The notes below the pieces were generated by a model that worked only from the letters and a program-made list of their open reading frames with translations, was not told the DNA's origin and ran no database searches. DNA of 64,000 nt, from positions 62,001 through 126,000 of the forward strand of contig PYST01000037.1 of the NCBI GenBank assembly GCA_003049485.1, read 5' to 3'. Below, piece by piece: positions 36,760 to 49,048 of this stretch. Positions within the stretch are counted from its first letter, which is position 1. The number at the start of each line of letters is the position of its first letter. The stretch is from Ophioceras dolichostomum (taxonomy: Eukaryota; Ascomycota; Sordariomycetes; Magnaporthales; Ophioceraceae). The position numbers and the translations under genes were made by a program.

Positions 36760-37098
36760 TTATAATACTTGGGGACCACGATACCGTTGGAGTTGGGGCT
36801 GGGGCTTCTGTTGGGTTTGGGGCATTGCTATCAGTCTATCAGTCTAGGAAGCTGCATGGGGACGGGGAATATCGGTGATATCACAGATGTTGCCTGGTGT
36901 CTGGTCTGGAGTTTGGACGAAAACAGATGGGATTCTTAGGTCGGTTCTACGGTTTTCAAACCGTTCAAACCGCGGAAACGAACGGAACCTGCTATCTATC
37001 TAGTGCGCCAGCATACATTTCGTTGGCGGGACGTTCTTTCGATCGGAAATGTATGTTATTGGCAAAAGCCCCGAGGAAGGAAGGGGTGTCTTCAAGGT
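36760..37098. other. short convergent intergenic region
   Basis: 339 nt between the stops of the OTU and methyltransferase genes. It must hold both 3' UTRs; no other signal is seen. Confidence 0.6.
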
Positions 37099-38337
37099 TC
37101 ACAACAGACCCCTTTCACCACCCATCTCTTTCTTCTCCCCTGCTGCATACCCAAACACGCCCACCCGATCATGCATCGTTCCGTCCTCGAAATATCCCGC
37201 CTTGTGCGACCTCTTCGGAACCACCAGCTCCAGCATCCTGAGGCCGCCACTTTTCCCGGTGTCCACCACTACTGCTTCTCCGTCTTGGAGGGGGAGGAGC
37301 AGCTTACCCTCGGCGTCATACCCGACCTCCTCCCCAGGACGCGCCAGCTGCGCGACGTAGTGCTCTGGCAGCACGCCCCAGGGTGGCCCTCCCGTCGTCC
37401 ACGGCTTGCCGCTCGGCCACTGCAGGCATATCAGCCGCCCGTCCGGGGAGGAGAGCAGCTGGGCCATGCGCTTCGCCCAGGCTGGGCGGGCGGAGACGGG
37501 GAGTGCGCAGAAGAACTGGGTAGAGAGGTAAGACAGTCAACGGATATAGCAGACAGACGGTTGGGCAATGGCTTCGGTTTTTCCCTTCTCGAGGGGTTGG
37601 TTCTGGGCTAACGAGTCGCCCTAGAATGACGTACCGTGTAGTCGTAGATGAGGTCGAAGCTGTCAACTCCAGCCTCGCGCAGGAAGTCATCCGCGAAGAA
37701 ATCTCCTGTGAGCCTTGAAAGTATACCGTACCCACTCTCGGTGGTGTTGTTCAGCTTTCCTTCTCCTTCTCCGCGATCGTTCTTTGCGACACTCAGGTCA
37801 AGGGAACGGAGTAGGGGAACCACGATCCGGGACTGCTTCAGCCAGGCAGATAGATAGGTAGGCACCTAGATACCATGGTGCTACTCACCAAGTGACCCTC
37901 CCCCTCTCGACCCCCTCCCTAGCTTTATACACACCCAACTCGTCCTCCTCCCCATCTTTACCAGAAAACCCCCCTTTCTCGGCCTCGGCGACCTTCTTCT
38001 CAAGCTCCCTCCCCTCCCGCGTCGCCTCAGGCGAGAAGTCCAGCCCATAGACGTCGTAGCCGAACGACGCGAGCAGGAGCACGTCGTAGCCCCTGCCGCA
38101 GCCGGGGACGAACGCCGTCTTTTTTGTTGTTCCTGTCGCCTTCGCCTGTGGTGGCAAGGCGACGAGGTCAGGTCTGTCGGCGATTACGTCGTGCAGAGCC
38201 ATGCTGGGCCCGCCGCGGTCCCAGGGCGTGAACTTCTCCTTCCACAGGCCGTCCCACTTGCCGCCGTGGGTGGCGAGGGGCTCGTCTTTGAAGAGCTGGA
38301 GGAGCTTCTCTGGTTGTTGGAATTTTTTGGCGGCCAT
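37099..38337 (-). CDS. thiol/thiopurine S-methyltransferase-like protein (TPMT family)
   Basis: Three exons read from the minus strand: 38337-37889, 37713-37635 and 37515-37099, giving 314 residues. The start region KWDGLWKEKFTPWDRGGPS is the TPMT-family signature near the substrate pocket. The SAM-binding loop is FVPGCGRGYDVLLLASFGYDVYG (GCGRG at 79-83). Further motifs are GDFFADDF, FDLIYDYTFFCALP and RPAWAKRM. Fungal members transfer a methyl group from SAM to thiols, thiocyanate or halides and are seen as detoxifying enzymes; the exact substrate is not shown. The short middle exon (79 nt) uses an acceptor TTCAAG rather than the nearby CACAG; only this choice keeps the conserved frame VTWLTGDFF. 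It lies back to back with a short-chain dehydrogenase gene about 1.5 kb away. Confidence 0.88.
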
Positions 38338-39860
38338 GGTTACGTTCGTGGGTGGGTAGGTGGGTTTGTACTGGGTTCGCCTGGGTTGGCCTGTTCTTCT
38401 TGCCAGAAGGTAGTTAGTATTGATGAATGCCGGTGGGTAGGCAGGTTTCTAGTACGCTTGGTGTCTCTTCTGTGATGGAAGATATGAAGACATTTTTCAT
38501 ATACCAGGCCTCCACGAGATGACGAGCACTAAGGTGGTTGTCTGGGCCGGGAAAAGCGGTGGTGATTGCGATATATATAACCTCAAGCTCGCGGGGTTCG
38601 GGATTTGGACGCCGAGTTCTATTTCCCTCATACCTTTTCGGCTGGTAGCTAAGTATTTATAACACCTATGCGTCGTTTGAGCAACACGGCAACTAGATTT
38701 CATGATTAGGGCGCTTTCTTGTTCACGACATAGGTAGGTAGGTAGAGCTCGCCGGACCTGCCGCATAATCAACCCCGTTCTCACTTTCAACCCTCTGCCT
38801 TCGGCGACCTCGTCTGATAATGGCTACCTTCCCCCCGCCGCCCCACTCACCGACTGCCGCTGCTGGTGTCGTATAGAGCTGGGTCGAGACGACGATGGAG
38901 GGAAGCAAGGAGCTGACTATTCCTCCGTACTTGAATCTGTCTGTATGTCTGTCTGCCTTCCTGCTGCCCGACTCCCGTTCTCATTCGCTCGCATTAAAGC
39001 TCGGGATCGGTCCCGGGGTTCCAACTTCTTTGGTAATGGGATGGCCCACCTTGCTCTGTTTGGGTTGGGTTGGTTCAGGGCGTTTAACTGTCCCTTATTG
39101 GAGGACAGAGATCAATGCTTTCAAGCAGGGATGATCGGCCAGTTTGACAGCTGGATAGTAACCATCATCTACGTACAATGCACTGAAGGTAGGTAGGTAG
39201 GGTGGTTGTTAAGGATGCGTCTGCGGCTGGCTGGCTGGCTGGCTGGCTTGCCTTTTCTATGCTATGCATGCATGACCTGCTGCGGGATGGCTGCCAACGA
39301 CTCGATATAAAAAGATTTCAATATTTCTGTCGTCCCGAGTACTTATAATGGATGGCATGGGAGGTGCGGGATGGGCGGACAGGCATGGGACGGATCTCCC
39401 CAGACGGAACCCACACGGCCGCACCGGTCTCCGTCGATATTGCCGAGCCGGTGGCAGTAGAGAGTGGGCCTTGGCCTATCCTGTCTAGACCAGCCGCCCG
39501 GCAGGTCAAAATGATGAGCCGCCACTATGACGGATCCTGATACTCGTAATAGCATGGTTTGCCGTAAGCGGAGACGGGGAATTGGGGCCATCAAATCAGC
39601 TGGTGTCGGTCGAGCACGGTTGCCGAAGACCTCCCTGACCTGATTTCAGGAAAATGAACCTCGGCGCGGGGTATCCATCCGCATGAGGTGAATGGTAGTG
39701 AGATGAGATGCAGCCGCCACCCTCGCAAGCCCCCGACTTGAGCATCGGAGCACTTCACGCCATCAATTCTATCCTGAGTTTCTTCTCATAATAAGTTGCC
39801 TAGTCACCGAATCTACCGAGCTTCCCATCTCATTCGTCATTCAAAGGGGAAAAAAGGCAG
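38338..39860. other. divergent promoter region methyltransferase / SDR
   Basis: 1.5 kb with several simple repeats: GGTA units at 38731-38744 and 39188-39202, and GGCT units at 39225-39248. No gene is recognised. Confidence 0.55.
39225..39248. repeat. GGCT tetranucleotide repeat
   Basis: About six GGCT copies in a row, 30 nt after a GGTA repeat, in the divergent intergenic region before the SDR gene. Confidence 0.85.
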
Positions 39861-40964
39861 ATGAGGATGGATATTAACAGGCTATTTGACGTAAAGGTGC
39901 GTCGTGAAAAGCAATAGCCTCCTTACCCCGCGACTCTTAACTTGAGTACGCTAGCTGGCTTTTGGAGAAACTTGCTTATATTCGCCGACCAAACATTAGG
40001 GCAAAGTGGTCTTGGTGACAGGAGGCGCAAAGGGCATTGGGCGGATGATATCAGAGGGCTATGTCGCCAACGGAGCGAAAGTCTACATCTCATCAAGAGA
40101 CGCGGCGTCCTGTGAGAAGGTCGCCGCTGAGCTGACCGCGAAAGGTATGTCGGTCAGTCCGGCTCAACCGGACTTGAGTCGGTCGGGGGCCTCACTTATC
40201 TCACAATCTCTCGCCTCAAACATATCAAGATGATGAGATCCCAAAGATCCAATTGTAACCACCTACCTAGACACTGACTGGGACGTGAGGACGAGCGGAA
40301 CACAGGCCCAGGCAGCGCAGTAGCCCTCCCCGCAGACCTCCAGTCCCTCGATGCATGCAGGGCCCTCGCCGCCGAGCTCTCCCGCCGCGAATCCAAACTC
40401 CACGTGCTCGTCAACAACTCCGGCGCCGCGTGGGGCCAGTCCTTCGACGAATACCCTGATCACGCCTGGACTAAAGTCCTGACGCTCAACCTCCAGCGCG
40501 TCTTCACGCTCACCCAACTGCTGACCCCTCTCCTCGAAGCCGCTGCCGCCGTGTCTACCACCACCACCACCACCTCCTCTTCTACAACAAAAGTCTGGGA
40601 AGACCCAGCCCGCATAATCCACATAGGCTCCATCGACGCCCTCCGCGTGCCCGTCATGCAGAACTTCGCCTACAGCGCATCCAAGGCCGGGCTGCACCAC
40701 CTGTCGTGCGCCCTGGCCGTCGAGCTGGGGCCCCGGGGCGTCACGAGCAACACGGTCGCCTGCGGCCCGTTCCCCAGCAGGATGATGCGCGCCGTCCTGG
40801 AGGCCGCCGGGGACGAGATCAGGTCCGGGTCGCCGCTGGGGAGGATAGGCGCGCCCGAGGACGTCGCTGGCGCTTGCCTTTTCTTGTCGAGCAGGGCGGG
40901 AGGTTTCGTGAATGGCGCTACGCTGAGGTTGGATGGGGGTATTTCGTTGCTGGCGAAGCTTTGA
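39861..40964 (+). CDS. short-chain dehydrogenase/reductase (SDR)
   Basis: Three exons: 39861-39896, 40000-40144 and 40306-40964, giving 279 residues. The first exon codes only MRMDINRLFDVK. The classical SDR features are the cofactor loop TGGAKGIG (19-26), an NNSG variant of the NNAG motif in LVNNSGAAWG, Ser169, and the YxxxK pair Tyr183/Lys187 in AYSASKAG. An Arg in ISSRD after the second strand suggests preference for NADP(H). The group resembles bacterial RhlG/FabG-type 3-oxoacyl reductases and is common in moulds; the substrate is unknown. A Thr/Ser-rich loop (STTTTTTSSSTT) is inserted before the catalytic strand. Met3 is an alternative start. The intron 2 acceptor AACACAG was chosen because it restores the conserved KGPGSAVALPADL. 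Confidence 0.9.
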
Positions 40965-42347
40965 GGAAGGGTCCTTTTAAGGGGGATTGGATGGTGGTGG
41001 TACAAGTAGAGTTTGGGTTTTATCACTTAGGCGTCATGAGCGTCATCGTCGTCGTTATGGTCATTGTCTCGTCATGACCGCTGTCATGATTGATCATCGC
41101 TAGCATCATCGCCGCCGGCACCGTATTTCATCTGTATCCTTCAATGTACGATCAATATTGTATGTACGGTCGTCCTGCACGACGAAAAAAGCCGGCAGGT
41201 TTCTTAAAAACTCGTCCATCCGATGGATTCTTTTCGTGAGACAATCTAGACATCAGCCATGTCACTGGGAAGAAAGTCACGCTAATCGGAATCGAAATCC
41301 ATTAATATGAAAGATGGACGGGCAAGCGATGGCTGTCCAGATGTGCTCATCGCTGGCTCCGAGCCCCCGAGTCTGCCTGAACCGTGTCCTTCTATGGTTG
41401 GTGTTAAAAATGCCACCCTTTCCCTTTCCCTTACCTAGTTCCACGTGTGAAAAAGGGTTTGGTTGGGTAATCGTACAAAGGAGAGAAATTGGTATAAAAA
41501 AAGAGCCTTTCTAAAGCAGCATATCCCAGATGACAAAGATGTAGAAAGCTCGTGAAATAGTAAAATTGCGCAGTCCAACTCCTCCGGCTGAATAATGCCA
41601 TGTCCTAGTCCCAATGGTATCGACGAAAGAAAAAAGAGAGTGAGAGAAGAACGAAGTAGCAAAATACCGCCCGAAGTAATCCGATAAGAGGGAGAGGGGA
41701 AAGAAAAAAAAGGATGGAAGGGGGAGAGTATGGAGGATGTAAACCCATCGCCAGCACGACAACCCTCGTCAACATCTGCGGCTGCCCGTCCCTTGCCCCC
41801 TTGTCCGTGTAACCCCGTGGTTCCGATAATCCGTGGATGGCGGAACGGAGAGTCGCAGCAGACCACGTTGGTCGCCAGGCCATAGCGGCCGCCTGTCCCT
41901 GTGTATCGAGTTCCCGTTCCTCGACTAGCGGAGAATGAAGGATGAGGGCGGAACGGTGGAACGGCGAAAGAAGCTTCGACTGCCGACGAAGGAAGGGTGG
42001 TGGTGTCTGGTAGGGACCCCCCTTCCTCTTGTGGTTTTTTTTTTATTTTAGAGGAGGCATGAAACAGCGGTGTCGTCGTGGTCCGTCGTTAGAGGAAGTC
42101 CGACGTCGGGCTAAGGGTAGGTAGGAAGGTAGTGTGGGGTCTTGGGTCGATCTCGTGATGTGGAGGCTCGAGGACCCAGGGGATGCGGATGGAAGATGGG
42201 GAAGGTGAGAGCCGAGACGAGCCGAGCAAGAGCCGTAATAGAGTGAATAGTTCTTCGGAGCGCAAACAGTGACAAAACACTGCTAGGGAAAGTATATCCT
42301 TTTTCCGTGCGCTTTCTTCTATGGTTTGGATAGTTTGGGCTTGTGAT
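40965..42347. other. convergent intergenic region SDR / small protein
   Basis: 1.4 kb with low-complexity T- and A-rich runs and no recognised gene. It should hold the 3' UTRs of the two flanking genes. Confidence 0.55.
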
Positions 42348-42572
42348 TCACGAGAGCCCGACGCTCTCGAAGTCGCGCATCATGACGGCCATCTGGGCCC
42401 TCTTGGCAGCCTCGGCGACGAGGGTGAAGTCCTTGAGGAACGGGTCGGTCGAGGGCGTCTTGTAGTCTCGCCGTGGAGGAGGGGCGATGTGTGTCGTGGT
42501 TGGTGAAGGGTGGGCCGTCGACGACACTGACGACTGGGCCGACCGTGTTGAGGAGCCGACTGGTGCGTCCAT
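42348..42572 (-). CDS. small hypothetical protein, 74 residues
   Basis: The ORF from an ATG in a good context (A at -3, G at +4) codes 74 residues. The first half is Ser/Thr/Pro-rich. The second half, YKTPSTDPFLKDFTLVAEA followed by AKRAQMAVMMRDF, looks like an ordered amphipathic helix and has the look of a conserved protein. The frame stays open upstream but has no further ATG, so this start is the most natural. No domain is recognised and I give no function. It lies divergent from the Sam35-type gene, separated by 3.4 kb. It could be an artefact, but the non-random C-terminal half argues for a real gene. Confidence 0.5.
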   Translation of the reverse strand: MDAPVGSSTRSAQSSVSSTAHPSPTTTHIAPPPRRDYKTPSTDPFLKDFTLVAEAAKRAQMAVMMRDFESVGLS

Positions 42573-45500
42573 TTTTTGTTTGTAGGCTTGGGTTGGTTGA
42601 GAGGTAGTCTGCGAAGATAGACCTTCTCTCGCGAATCGCGTTTCTCCTTTCCGGTAGAGTGCGTGACACGTAGCTCGACCGGTGAATACTCGACTCGCAG
42701 CAGTTCTTAAAGGACCGGGGCCTTGCGTTGCTGCTGCTGCTGTTGCTTGCTTCGGCAAAAGAATCGACCGAGGCTGGATAAAAGTTGCCAAGACGGGAAC
42801 GAGGAAGACGTATTCCGTAGCAAGATAAGCTCTTGAAGCCCGAGGAGCCAGTCTTTTGTGGAACGAAACCCCAGTAGTGGACCGAGAAAAAACGAATGCG
42901 AAGAGTCGAGCGAGCGAGCGAGGGGATGGTTTAAAGGCTATGGGAGTGAGCGAGTGAGAGAGGAGTATGTCGAGGAGAGTGAATGAGGAGAGATGGATGT
43001 GGGAAGGGGGGATCAGGAGAAACGCAAGGAGGAAGAAGAGATGACTGATGGTCGCCTTCGCCTCGCAGCCCGTTCACAGCCGGCTAAAACAATCCGGGGC
43101 CAATATGTGGTAATTATTGACTACGCTTTTGGCAAAAGCACACGACAGGAAAACGATAGCACGACGGACGCAGCTAGGCAGAGAGAGGTAGGCGGCGGTC
43201 TAGCGTGGCCTGGTCTGGTCCGGGTTGCTCTGGTTCTGCCTGCGCAGGGAGACACGGGGCGGATTACGGTACGTAGGAGGATAGGAGGCTTCAAAAATAG
43301 ATAGATGGTATAGATAAATGGGATGTGGGATAGGAGATATATGGCCGAAGCGGTTGTGAGACACTGTGGTGTCAGGCGAGCCGGTTGCGGTTGTTGCGAC
43401 CAGGCTTTGTTCTCTGTCGCTGCTCGTTTGCTGGCTTTGCTTGCTTTGCTGGGTTTGTTGGATGCGACCTGAGATCGCCGGATAAGGGAGGAGGGAGGAG
43501 GCACGAGGTTGCGCCGACGTCACAATATCCGCTGGATTGGGAGATAGCCCTAGACACGGACAGCCTTGAGTGGTCCCTTTTTTGGGAGGGATGAAGATCA
43601 ATATGTGTGATGTGATGGAGGGGTCGTCGTGATGGTGGTGGGTGTATGTGACCAACACGGAAAAGACCGTGGGTTTTGTATGAGAATCCAGGGAGAGAGG
43701 CCAGACAGCCAAATACCAACAGGCAGCGAGCTTGAACAAAGGGGGGGAGAGGGAAGGGAGGATTTAGCTAACAAACGAAAAAGGCGGCCAAACGCATGAT
43801 AATATAGTTTTGTGGCCTCCTTTTGGTCGGTTGCCCGACGAGTCGTAAGGGACATATGAAAGAGAACCGCCTCGACGGGCGTCATTCACGCCGGCCAGCC
43901 GGATCGAGGAGCGTGCCTGTGCCTGTGTGTGTGGGACTGCATTTTCAAGTTCTCGACAGGCCTCCTCCACAAAGTTGGGGGTATGGTACATCAAGGGTAC
44001 TTTTTTGGCGGAGTATCGGGAATCCCTGGCGGGGCTTTGAGAGCTGGGGTTTGCGACTTTTGGTTCGCTCGTGCTCCTTGCTCGGGCGCCCAGAAAGCAC
44101 CCCACGCCGTTTTCAGCTTTGTGCGAGCCGCGGGGCGCTGCTATCTCGTTGGTGTGGAGGCTAACGCGGCGGACAAAGATCGGGTAGCGGGGATGTACTG
44201 CTCTGCGACTCTTGGAACTGCCCTGAAAATCAAGAACCATGAACTATCGAACCCATTTGTTACAACTCGACACGACGGGACTCCCTCTCATCAATTATGG
44301 CAAAATCTCTCACAGTTCTCTTTCACAGATCGACCCTGCACTCCACCAAGGGAAAGCCGAGAATCTCTCTTTTGTTTGAACATGGGGTCCCCCAAGCTCG
44401 ACCGAACTTGTCATGTCAGCGCGTGGCACGAGGATCACCAAGATCCGACGAATTCGCGAGTCAGAGTGTTCTTTGTCCATTGTTCTGCGCGCGAAGGGCA
44501 TACAGATAGAGAGGAACCGCAGGATACGTTGCAGAAGATGAAAAAGCAACCTGAAGTTTCTTTTGCCTTGTTTCCGAGAGCGACATGGTACTCATCATTT
44601 ATGCGGGGGATGATCGACCTTCACGGGGACAAGAATAGAGGGAGTGAACCGGGCTCACATAAAGTGTATGTTGGCCCCCCAGCCTCTTCCCCGAGGCTAT
44701 CGGGTTTCCAATTCCAGGCCGAGAAGGAAGCTTTTGCGATTTTATTTGCATGTGTTGAAGAACAACCCCGACGGACGACCTAGACCACCGCCATGTCCCT
44801 TGTACTCTAATGTTGTCCCCTCTTGACCGCCAGAGTAGGCAGTCCTAGCCGTCGGTATTGTGCCATTTTCCTCCTCGTACGCCTCCCTGTTGGAAGGGAA
44901 GCCTGACAGGTTTCAAATTGGATTGGTGGAGATGATACTGGCCTCTGTAAGAACCCCAACTTACAACAGACACAGCCAGGCCCTACTAGACTTGGGTGGT
45001 GAGATTTCGACGGGAATGTTCGGGATGTGATCTCTTGTTGACAAGCACGAAGGCCCAAAAAAGCAGCCCAGCCCGGCATGCGATTCCTTGGGTTAACCAT
45101 TGACCGCCTCGCGATGGGGCACCAACAGCGACCATCCCTCCAATGTCCGTCGCCAATGTCGACAGAGAGATCCGCCGGTTCTTTTTTTAATGGCTATGGA
45201 GTTTGGGTTTCTTCTCTATGCCTACCTAGGTACTCTCGCAGGCACTCTGTATCCCGTACTTTGTCGTACTGTTTAGGTATCAAGAGATGCAGGGACGGGA
45301 ACATGGAAAACAGGGTACTCTGGCCAGCCGGCATTTGTCGTACGTCGTACGAGAAGACAGGCCGAACAGCCCGCTGTGGTTCTGAGTTGTAACTATAGGT
45401 GTTTCCCAGTTGGAGACCACCATGTTACAGGCAGTTGTATAAAGGAACCTCGGGTCTTGTGAGCCGTTCGTTACAAACAGAACTAAAAAATTTCCGAAGC

Positions 45501-45948
45501 CTCAACTAGCTCAGTCCGATCTCTGAGCATTGTTGCCTCACACGAAACGAAAGTTGATAAAACTGGATGGTTGCGGCGGGAGAGCCCGAACGGCTGTACC
45601 GGGGGGTTGATCCGATCGCCTAAGGCAACATCAACTGGGAACCCGACCAGCTCGGCTCATGCAGGTGGGGCTTCCGGGAAGCACAGCAGATCCACGGGTA
45701 CAAATTTTCGACGCGCACCACTCGGAGCATCGCGGTATCGTCGGTGAAATTCTCCAGTCGACCGGATGGGAAAACGGATCCTCTGCAGACGGAGACGGCC
45801 GGTATCAACGACAACCGCAGAGGCGAGACAGATTCAGACCATTCACTAATCTATTGTAGTGAGCATCACACCACTTACTTGCTGAATTCGGCGTGTCTCA
45901 CCGCCTTTTTTTTTTTTTTCTTTCTTGCCTGGCCGCACAGAGGGAGAT
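42573..45948. other. 3.4-kb intergenic region
   Basis: Lies between the small-protein gene and the Sam35-type gene. It holds a long open frame at 43929-44783 (first ATG about 54 nt inside) that codes no recognisable protein; see findings. A perfect CTACCTAGGTA-like element is at 45222-45234. No RNA gene is seen. Confidence 0.5.
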
Positions 45949-47344
45949 ATGTCCAGCCTCCACCCAAGCTCCCAGGGGCAAAGCCACCAGCAACAACAGC
46001 AGCAGCAACAGTCGAAACCGTCGAACGAATCCCCCAAAGCTCCCTCATCAACAAATCCCTCCTCGACTGGCTATCGAATCTTCCCCAGTCGTATCCCTGC
46101 GCCGCTGCAGCGCCTGTTCGATCGCTTCCCTCTGGTCGCATATCCGGCCAACGAGCTGCCGGCCCGATGTCCGGCCCCATCGGATAGGGCCCTGCCCTCG
46201 CTCCACGTCTTCATTTCGGCGGAGGACGCAACCAAGGGCCGGCCGAGCTTCAACCCGTCGTGCCTGAAATGGCAGGTAAGGAAGTGGCACCACCCTTGCA
46301 TTCTCGCCTTTGCATCCCGCCAGCCAGAGAAGGAGGAACAACCGAGGAAGGGAAGCTCGTGCTATTCCAGCCCAGCAGCTCACCACTGACACCACCCACC
46401 ACCACCGGCTCTAGACCTTCCTCAGAATCGCCGGAGTCCAACTCCGAGTTGTGTCCTCGACGAATCACGCCTCACCAAGCGGCGCCCTCCCATTCCTCCT
46501 CCCACCGGTCCGCCCCTCCTCGTCCCCGGCCTCCGCGCCCGCCCCCGGCCGTGAACCCCCCCAACCACAACCACCACAGCCACCACAGCCACCCCGAAGG
46601 CCGCCTTCGCCGCCGACATCGGAACCATCCCCCGTTCCTATCCCCGTCCCCGCGAGCAAACTCCAAGCATACGCCCTCACACACGGCACATCCCCACTCC
46701 CCCCCGCGGCGCCCCTCCCTCCCCGCCTCGCTGCAAAAGTCGACGCCTACACCGCGCTGCTAGAAGGCCCCATCAGGCGCGCCTGGCTGCACGCGCTGTA
46801 CCTCACGCCCTCTAACGTCCCGCTCCTTACCTCGCTTTACCTCCGATCCGCGACGCGCTCCGCGCTGGCCCAGCGCGCTCTACACCGCCAGCTCCGCACC
46901 GCGGCCGCCGCCGAGCTGGCGTCTTCGCACAACGGCGTTGACCAGCCGTCCGCGGATCTTCTGTACGCGGAGGCGCGGCGTGCGTTCGTGATCCTCTCGG
47001 AGCTGCTTTCGTCCGTCTCGGGGGATACTACGCAGAGGGAAGGCGGAGGAGATGAAGGGGCGGGGCGAGAAGATGCGGCTCCCGCGGTGACCGGGGTAAC
47101 AAGGTCAGGGTCGGGGTCGGGGACTGACTGGTTCTTCGGTCGTGACGGACCGGCGCTCTTCGACGCAGCCGTCTTCTCGTACACTCATCTGTTGCTCGAG
47201 GGCTCCGGCCTGGAGTGGGAAGACCGCTCGCTGGCCGAGATTGTGGAGGCGCTTCCGCCGCTCGTGGCGCACCGGAACCGCATGTTGGAGAGGCTTTGGG
47301 GCGAGGAGGGGCTTGGCGAAAGCCAGCAGTGGGTGAAGGTATAG
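45949..47344 (+). CDS. sam35: Sam35/metaxin-type mitochondrial outer-membrane import subunit
   Basis: Two exons: 45949-46275 and 46415-47344, giving 418 residues. After a Gln/Ser-rich tail (about 45 residues) comes PAPLQRLFDRFPLVAYPANELP, which matches the start of yeast Sam35 (FDTFPLQTY). A thioredoxin/GST-N-like half follows: LHVFISAEDA, then SFNPSCLKWQTFLRIAGV across the intron and the SPSGALPFLLPP loop. A helical GST-C-like half ends with ALPPLVAHRNRMLERLW. Sam35 is a peripheral subunit of the SAM complex and recognises the signal of beta-barrel proteins; animal metaxin 2 is related. Assignment to Sam35 rather than the Tom37/Sam37 branch rests on the N-terminal motif. A Pro/Ser-rich insertion sits between the halves. 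Confidence 0.8.
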
Positions 47345-49048
47345 AGAGATTGACCAACTGGTCCGGACATTAAGGGACTCGAACCCTCGAGAGGGAAGAG
47401 AAGGGAAGCTCTACTGGCCAAGGGTCTGTGTGGAGCACGCCCCAATTGTATATCAACATCCCGTATATGTGCATGAGGAACGCAGTGTAGCATGACGCGT
47501 TGTAATCAGCACCTAGGGGGTCGCTCGTGAACGACGATTTCACACTGGAGTCGGGATACATCTATTTCCTACCAACATACCTGACAATACTGGCCCTTTC
47601 AAAGTGAAGTGCAGAGCCCCTTTCGTCGTTGTTAGAACGCCTCGTCCTCACACTGCCAGAGGACCCTCGTTCCGTCATCCCCCCTGAAATCCAATAGGAG
47701 TAGGGAAAAGAGAAAGAAAGAAAAGAAAGAAAAGGGCAAAGAAGAAAGAAAAGAGGTCAACATTCGCCATTCTTCCTCCAAAACAAAATTACTAACCAAC
47801 ATTAGGAACGAAGAGAAATGCCATACGGGGGGAAGAAGCAGGGGGGAGTGGCCGGAATTAGATCAGAGAGCAAACGTCGGGAGGAATAGCAAGACTAATG
47901 AGGCCGTTGGAATAGGAAAGCGAGCCATTCAAGGGGATAAGGGGAGACGGAATTCGGCAAGCACAGGTAACACGATAAAAAGGGGAAAAGTCCACACAAA
48001 GTGATCACTAAGGATGAAAATAAAAAGGTGCGGAAGAGACGTCATTGCCGCCTGTCACCATCACCACCCAAACACCATCCTTCCCCCCCCCTTCCATTCT
48101 CTTATACCATCCAAACCAGACAGTTCCCGCCGCCCTTTCCTAGGTTCAGTCAGTAGAGAAATTACGAAGCGACATCCCATTATCAAATTGTCGTCGTCAA
48201 AAACCCCACCCATCCAAGGTCCCCCTAAGAAGTCTTTCTCTCTCGCTACTCAACCAGCATCGTGGGTCGTAGGAGAAGGAACAGAAGAGGAAGAAAAGAA
48301 CGTGTTGCCGACTCTGTGGCTTTCTGACAAACGAGACGTATAGAATAAGCAAGGAGCGAAGTGGAGAGAAGAGAAAAAAAACCATCGCACAGGTTGCAAT
48401 CACCAGGCAGAACACACTTCTATTATTATAAGGGAGACCCCATCGATGCTAGGATGAAGGAAAGGAAAGACACATATCAGGGGGGAAGGGAAGGTGGTGG
48501 TGAGTGGATGAGACGACGCAATCTGGATCGTAGGTACCAGGTTGGTTAAAACAAATTCCAGGAAACGCCCCTCGAAAAAAAACCGAACGCCATCAGAGAG
48601 ATACCTGGTATGTACCTAGCCACCTCAGGTAGAACAATGGGAAATTGGGAAAGGGGGAAATAAAAGGTAGATTGAGGATAGAAGGGAAGGGAAGGAAGGA
48701 GAGGGGATGAGTTTGAAGCCAACAGCGTGAGTTACCGTTCAACGCCCCGTAGAAGTTGAAAAAAAATAAATAAACGCCAGCCGTGTTGTTGTGCGAGTGT
48801 GTGATAACTACTAGAGAGAGAGATGTAGGTTGCGCCCCCGAGATATCATCGCAAAAAAAGGCAAAAGCAAGCAAGCAATAGGAGAGGACAGCTTATGAGG
48901 AGGGTAAGAGACATCACCAATGACGAGAGAGCGACGATAAATCTTCCTCCTCCTCCCTCCCCCTCTCTTTAGTTCCAACGTGTCGTCGGCGTCGCCATCG
49001 TCGTCGCCGTTCGCTGTCTGGTGTGTACCTAGGTAAGTGGGCAGGTGA
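47345..49048. other. convergent intergenic region sam35 / vid30
   Basis: 1.7 kb with an A/G-rich tract at 47697-47755 and much purine-rich sequence. A perfect palindrome TACCTAGGTA lies at 49026-49035, just past the vid30 stop. No gene is recognised. Confidence 0.55.

Noticed and set aside
47340..47420. tRNA-like T-arm on the minus strand (GGGTTCGAGTCCC)
   Set aside because: No matching acceptor stem, D-arm or anticodon arm at the right spacing.
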